Source of the DNA: Flaveria trinervia
Lineage: Eukaryota > Streptophyta > Magnoliopsida > Asterales > Asteraceae
Assembly: GCA_025506515.1 (NCBI GenBank)
Contig: CM046442.1
Location: 111,548,491-111,612,490 of the forward strand
DNA: 64,000 bases
Reading direction: 5' to 3'
Of the stretch, positions 22,819 to 32,894 are shown piece after piece. The translations under genes were made by a program, and so were the position numbers. Under the pieces are notes generated by a model that worked only from the letters and a program-made list of their open reading frames with translations, was not told the DNA's origin and searched no databases. Numbering within the stretch: the stretch's first letter is position 1; each line of letters starts with the position of its first letter.

Positions 22819-23961
22819 TGATCGATGTCGAAGTACCAATCAAATAAGATGTTAAATTGTATTTATATTCACCTTAAACTAGTTAGGGTAAGTAGGCTTG
22901 TCGAACCTCGTGGAATTAGTGGTCGGTGTATTGTATTTTGATTTATAAGAAACAATTAACTAAATTATCAAATTACTTAGACTATTGTCTTTTGGCTATA
23001 AAAATTGGATCTGGAATGATTAAGAAGTAAATAAGGAAACAAAGTGCAAATGTTTAACTTTGATTAAGAAGACAATTATGAGAAAGAGTAATCCACTTCG
23101 GGGTTAAAGTTCGGTTTTTAGTAATCGTTTAGTTCAACTTGGTGGAAAATCCTTAATGGGGATTCTATACGTGTAATGATTAAGTGATAATGATAATCAA
23201 GACTTAATAGGTCTTAATACACAATACCAATTCAATTAGTAACCAAAACTCTACAACCATATGATTTGCGCAATATCATATGACATTCAAATAAAGGTCA
23301 ACCAACAAAATTGTTTAAATAATCAAAACACAAGTTAACTTATAAAAGAACTTAAAGGGTTCTAAAGTTTAATCCCAACACAAGTTTAACACAAACGAGA
23401 ACCTAATCACACCAAACCCATTACCGAAAGTAGATAACGAGAAGTCTAGCCGCTCGTTGTTCTTGAAAGATCTTCAAAATCGTTGTTGAATTGCATCTCG
23501 GATGATTGAATTGTGTTAGAATGATGTAGAATGGTGAATCACAGGTCTAGAAACACCCAAAATTTATCTCATCATCCTAGGTCGAATGGGGGGCAAGTGG
23601 TGGGTGAAACCTAACAAAAACACGATTTTATAGGTGTTTCTGGAGGCTCTGGCGTAGGCTACGCCAGACAGCGTAGCCTACACTTGAGGGTATTCTGCTT
23701 TTTTTTGCTGATGCTGGCGTAGCCTACGGTGGCTGTAGTAGGCTATGGTGGAAACTTTGTGCTGCATTTTGAATCTTCGTTTCTTGACCCCTCCAACACC
23801 TTGTATCACCATGGAAGCTTCCAACTTGGTTATTTTACCTACAAAATCACTTCAAACTCCTAGTTAACCTATTCAACATGATCAAATGCATAAATATGAG
23901 TAATCAGACTTAATATTTAACATTTAAACACTTAAAATAGCATTTCAACACACTCACATCA
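22819..23961 (-). repeat. 5' LTR of the Athila/Tat-type element
   Basis: Full-length copy, 1143 bp, TGATCGATG...CACATCA on the plus strand. It matches the truncated copy at 19394 with only scattered differences. Between 23645 and 23755 it carries four alternating copies of a GTAGGCTACGC/GCGTAGCCTAC core able to fold into hairpins. Confidence 0.92.
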
Positions 23962-23965
23962 AGGG

Positions 23966-24180
23966 TTCATTCGCACGGCTGAGGGTTCATTCGCAAAACT
24001 GAGAGCCCAGTCTCATAAATGCCCATTCGCATTAGTTTCATCCGCATTAGATCCATTCACATGGGACTCATCCACATAGAGTTCTTTCGCACGATTCGGT
24101 GTTCATTCGCATAGGTGTTCATCCGCAATGGTCCAATCGCATGATTTTCAGTCGCCTGGAGGCCATGCGACTAAAGCGTG
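23966..24180 (+). repeat. CATTCGCA-type repeat field in X 5' LTR
   Basis: Imperfect tandem words of the form GGTTCATTCGCACGACTGAG and CATTCGCATTAG follow one another for about 200 bp. The same field is at 42460-42740 in the 3' LTR. The unit is irregular, 15-25 bp. A GCACGACTGA core also occurs in the LTR and leader of copia element M. Confidence 0.7.
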
Positions 24181-24689
24181 CCCATACGCCCAAGTAGGGC
24201 TGGCACACCCGAGGGAAGCGTAGTTTATGTACTGAATTTCGGGGGAAAGTGCAAATGTAAGTTTTGACGTGAAAGTTCCCGTAAGTTCATGTAAGATAAC
24301 TGTTGAGGCCTTAGAGAGTATGTTGGGCAGGATGTTGATGATGTTGCATGATATGCATGATATGTATGTATGATGTTGCCTTGTATGATGATGATGACCG
24401 TGTATGTTATGTTCCTTATTATGATGTATGTTTATCTTTCCTATGGCTCTACGTGTTATGTTAATGAATGAAATGAAAGTATTATGTAACGTAAAGCGAA
24501 AGATAATGACAAAGGAACATGAAGTAAGAATGCATGCATTAATGAATGATGAAAGTAAAGAAAGTCTTGCAAGCCTGGTATGTTGGTACACACCATTAAA
24601 AAGTGTTAGCCTAACGGTGTGCGTGTTCGCTACCCTGAGAGGATGCACATTAGGGTCATTCTTTATGATTGACCATTTGTATGGAACCA

Positions 24690-24910
24690 TTGTTGCTTGC
24701 CTTAGGTACTGTGGCCAAAGGTGTTGGGCACTATGAATGAAGGTCTATGATAGGCCTAGGTCCAGTACCATGAGCATGAAGGGCATAGCACAAGACAATG
24801 GTATACTTGAACTTTACCTTAGGTATTATGGCCAGAGGTGCTGGGCACCGTGAATAAAGGTCTATGATAGGCTTAGGCCCAGTATCATGAGCATGAAGGG
24901 TAAAGTTCAT
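24690..24910 (+). repeat. Dimeric repeat in X 5' LTR
   Basis: A block of about 120 bp starting CCTTAGGTACTGTGGCC, passing through GGTGTTGGGCAC and ending GAGCATGAAGGG, occurs twice in direct order. The 3' LTR has the same dimer at 43230-43445. The Y LTRs have a corresponding dimer with CAGCTTCGTGCACAATGTTC. Confidence 0.7.
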
Positions 24911-25365
24911 CGTGTTGATGAAAGGGAAAGATGTAATGACGAAAGAATGAATAATGAAGATAATAATGATATTATCTATGTGTACGTATGATGCATGATC
25001 ACATGAAAGTAAAGAACGGTTTTAACGAAAGATAAATTATGTTTTATTTTATAAAACTAGAACTCACTCAGCAACACTGACTGTGATGTGTTTCCAGTTG
25101 GCAGGTAATGGTTGATGAGGATGGCACGGGGGGCTACTCAGCTCTTTAGGGATGGCATCCATTTATATAATGCCTTTGTGATGTGATGCAACAATGTATT
25201 TTGTAATTGATTAACGATGTATTATTTTGCAAAAGTTTTATGATGAAATGAGATGTCATTTTTGAATGTTTCCGCTACAATATTTATGTAACATAAATGA
25301 CAATGTATGTTTTATGTGAAATGATTCACCAGCTGTAAGCGTCCCGGGAAAGAGGCCTTACGAGT

Positions 25366-25378
25366 TGGTATCAAAGCC
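25366..25378 (+). promoter_or_regulatory. Primer binding site of element X
   Basis: TGGTATCAAAGCC three bases after the LTR end, one change from the initiator-Met tRNA complement TGGTATCAGAGC. It confirms the plus orientation of X. Confidence 0.85.
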
Positions 25379-25711
25379 AAAGTTTAAGTGAAATGAGTAA
25401 ATTTTCAAAATAAACCTTAACTTAAACTGAGAATGGGACGGAAAGGGAAGGGATGCCAGTCTGAGTAGCTGCATGCCATCAGGTATTTTCGTAATGTTAA
25501 CCAATATTTCGTGCGCATGCTATGTGTTATGTGGTGCTTGTAGATTTAAATATTGATGTAGTCAGGATAGGTAATGCTCTGGGTGTGAAGAGTAAAGTAA
25601 GTGGCTAATCACAACTGGCCACTATAATTATGGACTTACTATACTTGACATAAACTAAGCTGTTCCCTTGAATGATAGTGTTGGTGTTTGAATCTTTCAG
25701 TGTGCGTGTGA
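25379..25711 (+). other. Leader of element X
   Basis: Untranslated region between primer site and gag. It aligns with the leaders of the two Y units (28806-29158 and 34117-34473), sharing CTGATGTAGTCAGGATAGG and GGCTAATCACAACTGGCC type blocks. No ORF. Confidence 0.7.
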
Positions 25712-25790
25712 ATGATCGGTGGTAGATCTTCGAAAGCCTCTCATGGTAGTGGTCGTGATGGGCTTGGTTCTAAGCCACGACTCAAGAGAG
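25712..25790 (+). pseudogene. Element X gag, N-terminal fragment
   Basis: The ATG at 25712 opens MIGGRSSKASHGSGRDGLGS, the same start as in the Y units. The frame is cut after LKR by the Y array. With one copy of the GAGAG duplication removed, it continues in frame at 37257 (DCQSKNGKPR). Confidence 0.85.
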
Positions 25791-26479
25791 TGTAACACCC
25801 CGAAGTTTCTATTTAAATGGAAGTAAAGAAAAGTAAATAGAAATAATAGAATTTGTGCACAAGTAGAGGGGGATAAAGTGTACAAAGTACAAATCTTATT
25901 AAGATATTTAAAAGGGCATGGTCGCCCATATCAAGCAGAAAGCTGCTTTGATCTCGGAGGAACAAGAAGAGAGAGAGCCTAGTTCTAAGAGAGAAAGAGG
26001 AAGAAGAGAGAGAGAGCCTGGTTCTAGAGAGAGAAAGAGGAAGAAGAAGCTGAAAAAGGTAAGTCTTCTCTTGTTTGAGCTCGGTTTCAGTTAAATATTG
26101 AGTTCTTGACCGAAGTTCCGGTTGTTTAGAGTTTACTTTCGGGATTCAAAGAGCTGAATCGAAGTGGGTCTTGAACTGGAAGAGTGCTGCTTAAAAGTTG
26201 CTCAAGGTAAGTTTCTAGAACCTCTGTTTTACCGATTTTCAACTGATTTGGGGCTATTATGCATACGATGTAAGCACCTTTTAAGAAACCATGGGTTTAC
26301 AGCCTTATGTTCGAATGTTGTATGTATGTGTGCATGTTATAGTGTTGATTATGGGTTAGAGATGATGTTTAGCATGCTTAGATGGCCTTAGCATGTTAGA
26401 TCTGTGTTTGGTTATGCTCAGAATGAGAATTGGGTGAAATTGGTAACATAGAAAAGATTGCAAAAATGTTTGATAGATA

Positions 26480-27215
26480 TGAACAGTGGTTCATGCGCCT
26501 AAACCGTGTCCATGCCTCCAACATTAGAGACAGACGCCTAAGTGTTGGCCATGCGCCCAAGAGTGGGTCATGCGCCTAAATAGTGGCCAATGCGCCCAGC
26601 ATGTTGGCCCATGCGTCTAAGTATTGGCCATGCGCCCAAGTGTTGGCCATGTGCCTAAATAGTACCCATGCGCCCAAGTGATGAAAAGGCTAAGTGTGGA
26701 CCATGCGCGTAAACAGTGCCCATGCGTCCTAGTGAAAGAAACGGCTAAGTGTGGACCATGCGCCTAAACAGTGCCCATGCGTCTGAGTGAAAGAAACGGC
26801 TAAGTATGGACCATGCGCCTAAATAGTGCCCATGCGTCCCGGTGAAAGAAACGACTAAGTATTCGCCATGCGCCTAAACAGTGCCCATGCGCCCAAGAGC
26901 TTGAAACGGCTAAGTGTTGGTGATGCGCCTGAACAGGGCAGAAACGCCCAAACAGTGCCCATGCGTCCCAATGAAAGAAACGGCTAAGTATGGACCATGC
27001 GCCTAACAGTGCCCATGCGTCCGAGTGAAAGAACGGCTAAGTATGGACCATGCGCCTAAATAGTGCCCATGCGTCCCAGTGAAAGAAACGACTAACTATT
27101 CGCCATGCGCCTAAACAGTGCCCATGCACCCAAGAGCTTGAAACGGCTAAGTGTTGGTGATGCGCCTGAACAGGGCAGAAACGCCCAAACAGTGCCCATG
27201 TGCCCAGATTGTTTT
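26480..27215 (+). repeat. CATGCGCC minisatellite in Y LTR 1
   Basis: A unit of about 55 bp built from GGACCATGCGCCTAAACAGT, GCCCATGCGTCCCAGTGAAA and GAAACGGCTAAGTGT is repeated with variation from about 26690. Before it lie shorter CATGCGCCCAAGTGTTGGC-type units. A higher-order block from about 26850-26960 recurs at about 27090-27200. Confidence 0.85.
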
Positions 27216-27589
27216 ATACTTAGAATTTTATGCTCATGTGCCTAGAAGGTCCCATGTGCCCATGTGGACATGAGGTTTTCTAAATGGATTTTAGGGGTAA
27301 AATGGGAAGATATGCCTGGTTATGATGATATGGCTTGTGTTTCATGTGTGTTATGTATGTTTGATCTTGCCTGTATGGTGATGGTGTATGTTTATGTTTA
27401 TGTATGTTCCTTATTATATGTATGTCTTCCCTTGACTTTGCGTTGAATGTTAATGAATGTAATGAAAGTATTATGTAACGTAAAGTGGAAGATAATGAAA
27501 AGAGGAACGTAATGAATGAATGCATGCATGAATAAATCAATGAATAAAAGAGAGAAGTATAGAAATGCTTGCAAGCACATGTATGAGGT

Positions 27590-28030
27590 GAGCGACTCTA
27601 TGTCGCAACAGACTCGAAAGAGGTCCTTGTCGCGTATCCTAGTACTATGTCAATCTTCAGACATGAGTCAGGGGTTTGTTTATCAGGTCCCGGCACAGTA
27701 TCAGTCTTCGGACATGCGTCGGGGGGTATTGCATGAGACAGGATACAAATTTGTGTACTTCGGTACTGTGTCAGTCTTCGGACATGAGTCGGTGGTTTGT
27801 GAGCAGGCCCCGGCACAGTATCAGTCTTTGGACATGAGTCGGGAGTATTGCATATGATGAAAGTGATGGATGATGAGATCCGTGTCGCATATCCCGTACT
27901 GTGTCAGTCTTCGGACATGAGTCGAGGGTTTGTTTGTCAGGCCCTGGCACACTATCAGTCTTCGAACATGACTCAGGGATATTGCATGAGACGAGATAAT
28001 GAGGTGAGCGACTTCGTGTTGCAACAGACT
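27590..28030 (+). repeat. TCTTCGGACATGAGTC repeat in Y LTR 1
   Basis: The word TCAGTCTTCGGACATGAGTC and its variants occur six times in roughly 380 bp, alternating with GGTTTGTTTGTCAGGCCC and GGTATTGCATGAGAC. The repeated order suggests a compound unit of about 110-130 bp. The match in Y LTR 2 is at 32895-33325. Confidence 0.8.
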
Positions 28031-28079
28031 CGGATCGGGTTCAATCCTTTAGATTGGCCACATGTATGGGATCCTTGCC

Positions 28080-28345
28080 GCTTGCCCCAGGTACTGGAGT
28101 CAGCTTCGTGCACAATGTTCGGGGTCTATGAAAGACCTCAGGCCCAGTAACTAGCTTCGTGCACAATTTTCGGGGTATAGCATATGGCATTGATCCGGAA
28201 TGAAACGAAAAGGTGAACGGTGAATGTACTTGCCTCAGGTACTCGGGTCTGCTTCGTGCACAATGTTCGGGGTCTACGATAGACCTTAGGCCCAGTAAAT
28301 AGCTTCATGCATAATGTTCGGGGTATTGTACATGTCACAAGATGT
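28080..28345 (+). repeat. GTGCACAATGTTCGGGG dimer in Y LTR 1
   Basis: GTACTGGAGTCAGCTTCGTG and ACAATGTTCGGGGTCTA occur as two direct blocks, each followed by AGACCT(C/T)AGGCCCAGTAA and a second TTCGTGCACAAT-type word. The arrangement parallels the dimer of the X LTR, down to the TGAAAGACCTCAGGCCCAGTA/TGATAGGCTTAGGCCCAGTA phrase. Confidence 0.7.
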
Positions 28346-28792
28346 AATAAATGAACGATGGTTAATGAACGTAATGACGAAGATAATAAGGATATTATTT
28401 GTATGTACATATGATGCGTGATCACGAATAATAAAAAGTATAGTATGTTATGAAATAAAGTAAACAACAGTTTTTAACTCAGAAAAGTATGTTTTATTAT
28501 AAAACTAGAACTCACTCAGCGTCGCTGACTTTTGTATGCATGATAGTTGGCAGGTATATGTTGATGCTGAGGAGTTGCAGGCATGGATGCATAAGCTACT
28601 GGGAGCATTTTGAGGCTGGCATCCGTATTTTGACAAGTCGTGTTTTTTGAGATGAAAACTAATGTTGTAAATGACATGTTTTAGTTATAAATGAAAGTTT
28701 TAAATTCCGCTCCAAAATTAATATATGTTTTCTAACATTTTATGTGCGATGATCCACCAGCTGTAAGCATCCTGGGAGCGGGGTGTTACAAG

Positions 28793-28805
28793 TTGGTATC
28801 AGAGC
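28793..28805 (+). promoter_or_regulatory. Primer binding site, Y unit 1
   Basis: TTGGTATCAGAGC after the LTR end at 28790, an exact match to the usual initiator-Met priming sequence. Unit 2 has the same at 34104-34116. Confidence 0.85.
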
Positions 28806-29158
28806 AAAAGTTTAAGTTAATAGGGTAAATATTTTGAAAACCTAATCTTAAACTAAGAATGGGACTAAAAGGAAAAGGGATGCCAATCCTAGTAGCTACA
28901 TGCCTGCAGTTAAAGGTTTTATGTAAACATTTTATGTAAGTTAATGTTAACCGGCATTTGTGCGCATGTTACGTGGCTTTTGTGCTATGTGTAGATTTAG
29001 ATACTGATGTAGTCGGGATAGGAAATGCTTGGGGTATGAAGAGTAAAGTAAATGGCTAATCACAACTGGCCACTATAATTAAGGACTTACTATACTTGAC
29101 ATAAACTGAGTTATTACCTTGAATGACCACGTTAGTGTTTGAATCTTATAGTGTGTTA

Positions 29159-30430
29159 GATGATGGTTGGCAGCAGATCTTCGAAAGCCTCACGAGGTGG
29201 AGGTGGTGGTGGACATGGTGCTAAACCACGGGTCACAAGGGGAAAGTTTAGAGCTGAAGGAGCAGCCCATGAGGAACCCGAGACCCCTCATTTGGAGGGC
29301 GGTGATGAGAATGGTAATCAGAGAGCCTCGATGTGAGAGGAAGTCAGGGAGGAAGTGCATCAGGTCATGCAGACGATCCTACCGTCAGTGGTGACCGAAG
29401 TTATGAAGGATATTAAAGATGGGGAGAGACAGGAAGGGGGTAGACCTTCGGGCGAAAGGAGACGACCCGGGCTGAAACTGTTTTCTTCGATGACGAAGAG
29501 GAAGAGCCTGTGCCGGAGGCGGCACAAGGTTGTAATTATGGGGCATTTCAACGATGCAAGCCCCCAACTTTTGATGGAAACGGCACTGTTGCTGCTGCTC
29601 ACCGATGGGTGAGAGAGATGGAAGCGGTATTGAATATCAGCAAGTGTTGGGAGGATCAGAAAGAAAAGTTTGCTGCCCATTCTTTCATGGACTCAGCTCT
29701 ATGCTAGTGTGACAATATAGTCCAAGCCGAGGGTAGCAGAGCTATTGGAAGGATGAGATGGCCGGAGTTGAAAAAGCTGGTGATGGAGGAATTCTGTCCT
29801 CATTGTGAGATGGGTAAAGTTGAAAGAGAGTTCTAGCAGCTAGAGGTGGGAACCCTCACACGTCAACAGTACACCACGAAGTTCAACGAGATGACACGTT
29901 GGTGTCGGATCAGGTGACACCTCTTTCACGAAAGATCAAGAGGTATATTCAGGGCTTGCCGACGAACATCCGTAGACACATGATCGCTGCCCGACCGAGA
30001 ACGTTTAGGTCAACCGTTGACCTGGCGGGAAGGTTGTATGACGAGCGGGGAACGATGGTGATGACAGACGAGGGGGGGGGGAGCGAGCCTATGTTAAGAA
30101 GGGGAAAGGAAGGCGAGACAATGATGTTGGATTTGGAATGGAGGTACGGCGTCGAGGGACGATGATCGGAAGAGAATGGAAAGAAAAAGAGAGATTTGCA
30201 ACAAGTGTGGCAGAGGCCATGAGGGGGAGTGCATGTGAGGACTGAATGTTTGTTTTCAGTGTGGAAAGGAGGGCCACAGAGCGAGGGACTATCAAATGGT
30301 TAAATGCTACGAGTGTGGCAAGACAGGACACATGAGCAGAGACAGCAAGAAGTCCAGGGTAGGAAGCTCCAGTACAAGGAAGGAGAACAGAGGGTGAATG
30401 CTAGAGCCTTCGCTATGACCGGGAGGAGGC
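29159..30430 (+). pseudogene. Y unit 1 gag
   Basis: Starts at the ATG pair 29159/29162 with SRSSKASRGGGGGG, the X gag start. Following segments in shifted frames match X: QTILPSVVTEVMK (about 29369), a CKPPTFDGNGTVAAAHRWVREMEAVLNIS capsid segment (29545-29630), SRKIKRYIQGLPTNIRRHMIAA (29925-29990) and zinc knuckles near 30245-30350 (VCFQCGKEGHRARD, CYECGKTGHMSRD). A stop at 29335, another at 29707 and several frame changes inactivate it. A run of nine G at about 30071 is one shift point. Confidence 0.85.
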
Positions 30431-30660
30431 TAGGTCAGACTCTGAGGTAACGTCAGGTACGTTCTTGCAAGTTTAGATTTATGCATCTATGCTTTAATTG
30501 TGACAATAGTAGTAGTTTTGTTGCCGCTGTTTTCTGTGATGTTGCACGTTAGGGGTAGGGAGATCGATGAGCCTTCGATGTAAGAATTGCTGTTAGTAAG
30601 TCTACCAGGTTACCTAATGCCCTAGAGGATTGCGCGATAGAATTGAGAGAGAGCGCTTGT
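30431..30660 (+). pseudogene. Y unit 1 protease remnant
   Basis: Collinear at DNA level with X protease around 38495-38710: GACTCTGAGGTAACGTCAGGTACGTT, then TTTTCTGTGATGTTGC, then KSTR and the ENCDVELE counterpart near 30625. The DSGAS active-site segment is destroyed (about 30490-30520). Non-coding in every frame. Confidence 0.7.
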
Positions 30661-30880
30661 TCCTACTAGGCTGTTCAAGACAGACATAGATAGGTAGACA
30701 TGCATCTCCGGTGAGTTTATTAGTAGTCTATGACTCAAACTCCAAGTGTTGCAAGAAGGTGGATTGATCAACCTTGCACAACCAGAGTTCGGTGACGACC
30801 TACGACAATGAAGTATGAGGAAGGCTTCGACCAGGAGAGCGGATTGCTGATTTGAAATCAAGTAAAGCTAATATTAAAGT
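30661..30880. other. Y unit 1 unassigned filler at the pol deletion
   Basis: About 220 bp lie between the protease remnant and the integrase tail, where an intact relative has some 2.8 kb of RT, RNase H and integrase. I do not recognise its origin. The same filler is in unit 2 (35975-36185), so it predates the duplication. Confidence 0.55.
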
Positions 30881-31215
30881 GTGGATGGTCATTCCTAGTT
30901 GTTGCTCAAGTAGGAGAAGTGACACATCGAATGGAGCTACCCGATGAGTTAAGTGGAACTCATTTGATGTTCCATACATCTCGTCTAAGAAAGAGCTCAA
31001 CCGATGAGGATATGATCCAGCTACTAGAGAATATTGGGATGGACAGAGTATCCAACCACGAGGAGCAACTGGTGACCATTACTAATAAGAAGAAGAGAAT
31101 AGACCAAGGAGGATGATGGTTTCACTTGTGCGAGTGTAGTGAATCCTATAGGGATCTGAGTTTAAATGCAAGCTCAAAGAAAAAGTGAGCAAATGTTACC
31201 TGTATTGTTCAAGAA
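30881..31215 (+). pseudogene. Y unit 1 integrase C-terminal/chromodomain remnant
   Basis: The frame near 30919-31116 reads MELPDELSGTHLMFHTSRLRKSSTDEDMIQLLE..., aligned with the X segment LELPDVLSGIHSTFHVSHLRK and the chromodomain-like tail. The end of that tail (VQWKHKKGSE in X) is recognisable only as DNA near 31130-31170. The hairpin AGGTTTCGGGGACGAAACCT (31220-31239) and a PPT AAAGGGGGTAGA (31244-31255) follow as in X. Confidence 0.75.
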
Positions 31216-31924
31216 GCGACAGGTTTCGGGGACGAAACCTCTTAAAGGGGGTAGACGTGTAACACCCTGAAATTTCTATTTAAACGGAAGGAAAAGAAAA
31301 GTAAATAGAAAGAATAGAATTTGTGCACAAGTAGAGGGGGATAAAGTGTACAAAGTACAAATCTTATTAATTTAAGATATTTAAAGGGGCATGGTCACCA
31401 TATCAAGCAGAAAGCTGCTTTGATCTCGGAGGAAGAAGAGGAGAGAGAGAGAGCCCGGTTCTAGAGAGAGAAAGAGGAAGAAGAAGCTGAAAAAGGTAAG
31501 TCTTCTCTTATTTGAGCTCGGTTTCATTAAGTATTGAGTTCTTGACCGAAGTTCCGGTTGTTTAGAGTTTACTTTCGGGATTCAAAGAGCTGAATCGAAG
31601 TGGGTCTTGAACTAGAAGAGTGCTTCTCAAAAGCTGCTCAAGGTAAGTTTCTAGAACCCCTCTTTTACCGATTTTCAACTGATTTGGGGCTATTATGCAT
31701 ACGATGTAAGCACCTTTTAAGAAACCGTGGGTTTACAGCCTTATGTTCGAATGTTGTATGTATGTGTGCATGTTACAGTGTTGATTATGTGTTAGAGATG
31801 ATGTTTAGCATGCTTAGATGGCCTTAGCATGTTAGATCTGTATTTCGGTATGTTCAGAATGAGAATCGGGTGAAATTGGTAACATAGAAAAGATTGCAAA
31901 ATGTTTGATAGATATGAACAGTGG

Positions 31925-32515
31925 TTTATGCGCCTAAACCGTGTCCATGCATCCAACATGAGAGACTAGAGGCCTAAGTGTTGGCCATGCGCCCAAGAGT
32001 GGGTCATGCACCTGAATAGTGGCCCATGCGCCCAACATGTTGGCCCATGCGTCTAAGTATTGTCCATGCGCCCAAGTGTTGGCCATGCGCCTAAATAGTA
32101 CCCATGCGCCCAAGTGATGAAAAGGCTAAGTGTGGACCATGCGCGTAAACAGTGCCCATGCGTCCCAGTGAAAGAAACGGCTAAGTGTGGACCATGCGCC
32201 TAAACAGTGCCCATGCGTCCCAGTGAAAGAAACGGCTAAGTGTGGACCACGCGCCTAAACAGTGCCCATGCGTCCCAGTGAAAGAAACCGCTAAGTATGG
32301 ACCATGCGCCTAAACAGTGCCCATGCGTCCGAGTGAAAGAAACGGCTAAGTATGGACCATGCGCCTAAATAGTGCCCATGCGTCCCAGTGAAAGAAACAA
32401 CTAAGTATTCGCCATGCGCCTAAACAGTGCCCATGCGCCCAAGAGCTTGAAACAGCTAAATGTTGGTGATGCGCCTTAACAGGACAGAAACGCCCAAACA
32501 GTGCCTATGCGCCCA
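31925..32515 (+). repeat. CATGCGCC minisatellite in Y LTR 2
   Basis: Same 55-bp unit as at 26690, with about six or seven units from 32120 and without the second higher-order block seen in LTR 1. The copy-number change shows that the array is unstable. Confidence 0.85.
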
Positions 32516-32894
32516 GATTGTTTTATACTTAGAATTTTCTGCTCATGCGCCTGGAATGTCCCATGCGCCCATTATGGACTTGAGGTTTTCCAAATGGATT
32601 TTAAGGGGTAAAATGGGAAGATAAGCCTGGTTATGATGATATGGCTTATGTTTCATGTGTGTTATGCATGTTTGATGTTGCCTGTATGGTGATGGTGTAT
32701 ATTTATGTTTATGTATGTTCCTTATTATATGTATATCTTCCCTTGACTTTGCGTTGAACGTTAATGAATGTAATGAAAGTATTATGTCACGTAAAGTGGA
32801 AGATAATGAAAAGAGGAACGTAATGAATGAATGCATGCATGAATAAATGAATGAATAAAAGAGAGAAGTATAGAAAGGCTTGCAAGCATATGTA

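Larger units (their letters stand above)
19394..23961 (-). mobile_element. Athila/Tat-type gag-protease element, nested in X LTR
   Basis: Minus-strand element with flanks AGGGT at 19389-19393 and 23962-23966, an exact 5-bp duplication. The LTRs (22819-23961 and 19394 to about 20411) surround a gag and protease start only. The primer site is of the Asp-tRNA kind used by Athila/Tat elements. RT, RNase H and integrase are missing, and the deletion also took about 131 bp of the 3' LTR. So it is a disabled derivative. Confidence 0.9.
18743..25362 (+). repeat. 5' LTR of element X, split by an insertion
   Basis: Matches the 3' LTR at 41862-43840 in two blocks, 18743-19393 and 23967-25362, about 2.05 kb in all. 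The gap is the element 19394-23961 plus one copy of its duplication. A TATTTAAAG promoter-like box is at about 18850-18858, just before a GAGGGCAGCCC block kept in both LTRs. Right-hand parts carry CATTCGCA-type repeats (23966-24160) and a dimer near 24700-24905. The LTR ends CCTTACG where the 3' copy has CCTTACA. Confidence 0.9.
25791..28790 (+). repeat. Y LTR 1
   Basis: 3000 bp, TGTAACACC...GTGTTACA. It contains a TATTTAAAAGG promoter-like box (about 25905), a 55-bp minisatellite, a repeat with TCAGTCTTCGGACATGAGTC and a dimer with GCTTCGTGCACAATGTTC. Its right end CAGCTGTAAGCATCC resembles the right end of the X LTR, showing that X and Y are relatives. The LTR is longer than its internal region. 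Confidence 0.9.

Noticed and set aside
24148..24690. 180-residue minus-strand frame in the X 5' LTR, with a partial copy in the 3' LTR
   Set aside because: The 3' LTR version is broken at other places and codon use shows no constraint; both lie in repeat-rich LTR DNA.
26690..27215. Regular 55-bp repeats considered as a CRISPR-like array
   Set aside because: The whole unit repeats with gradual variation; there are no unique spacers, and the array lies inside a eukaryotic LTR. It is a minisatellite.
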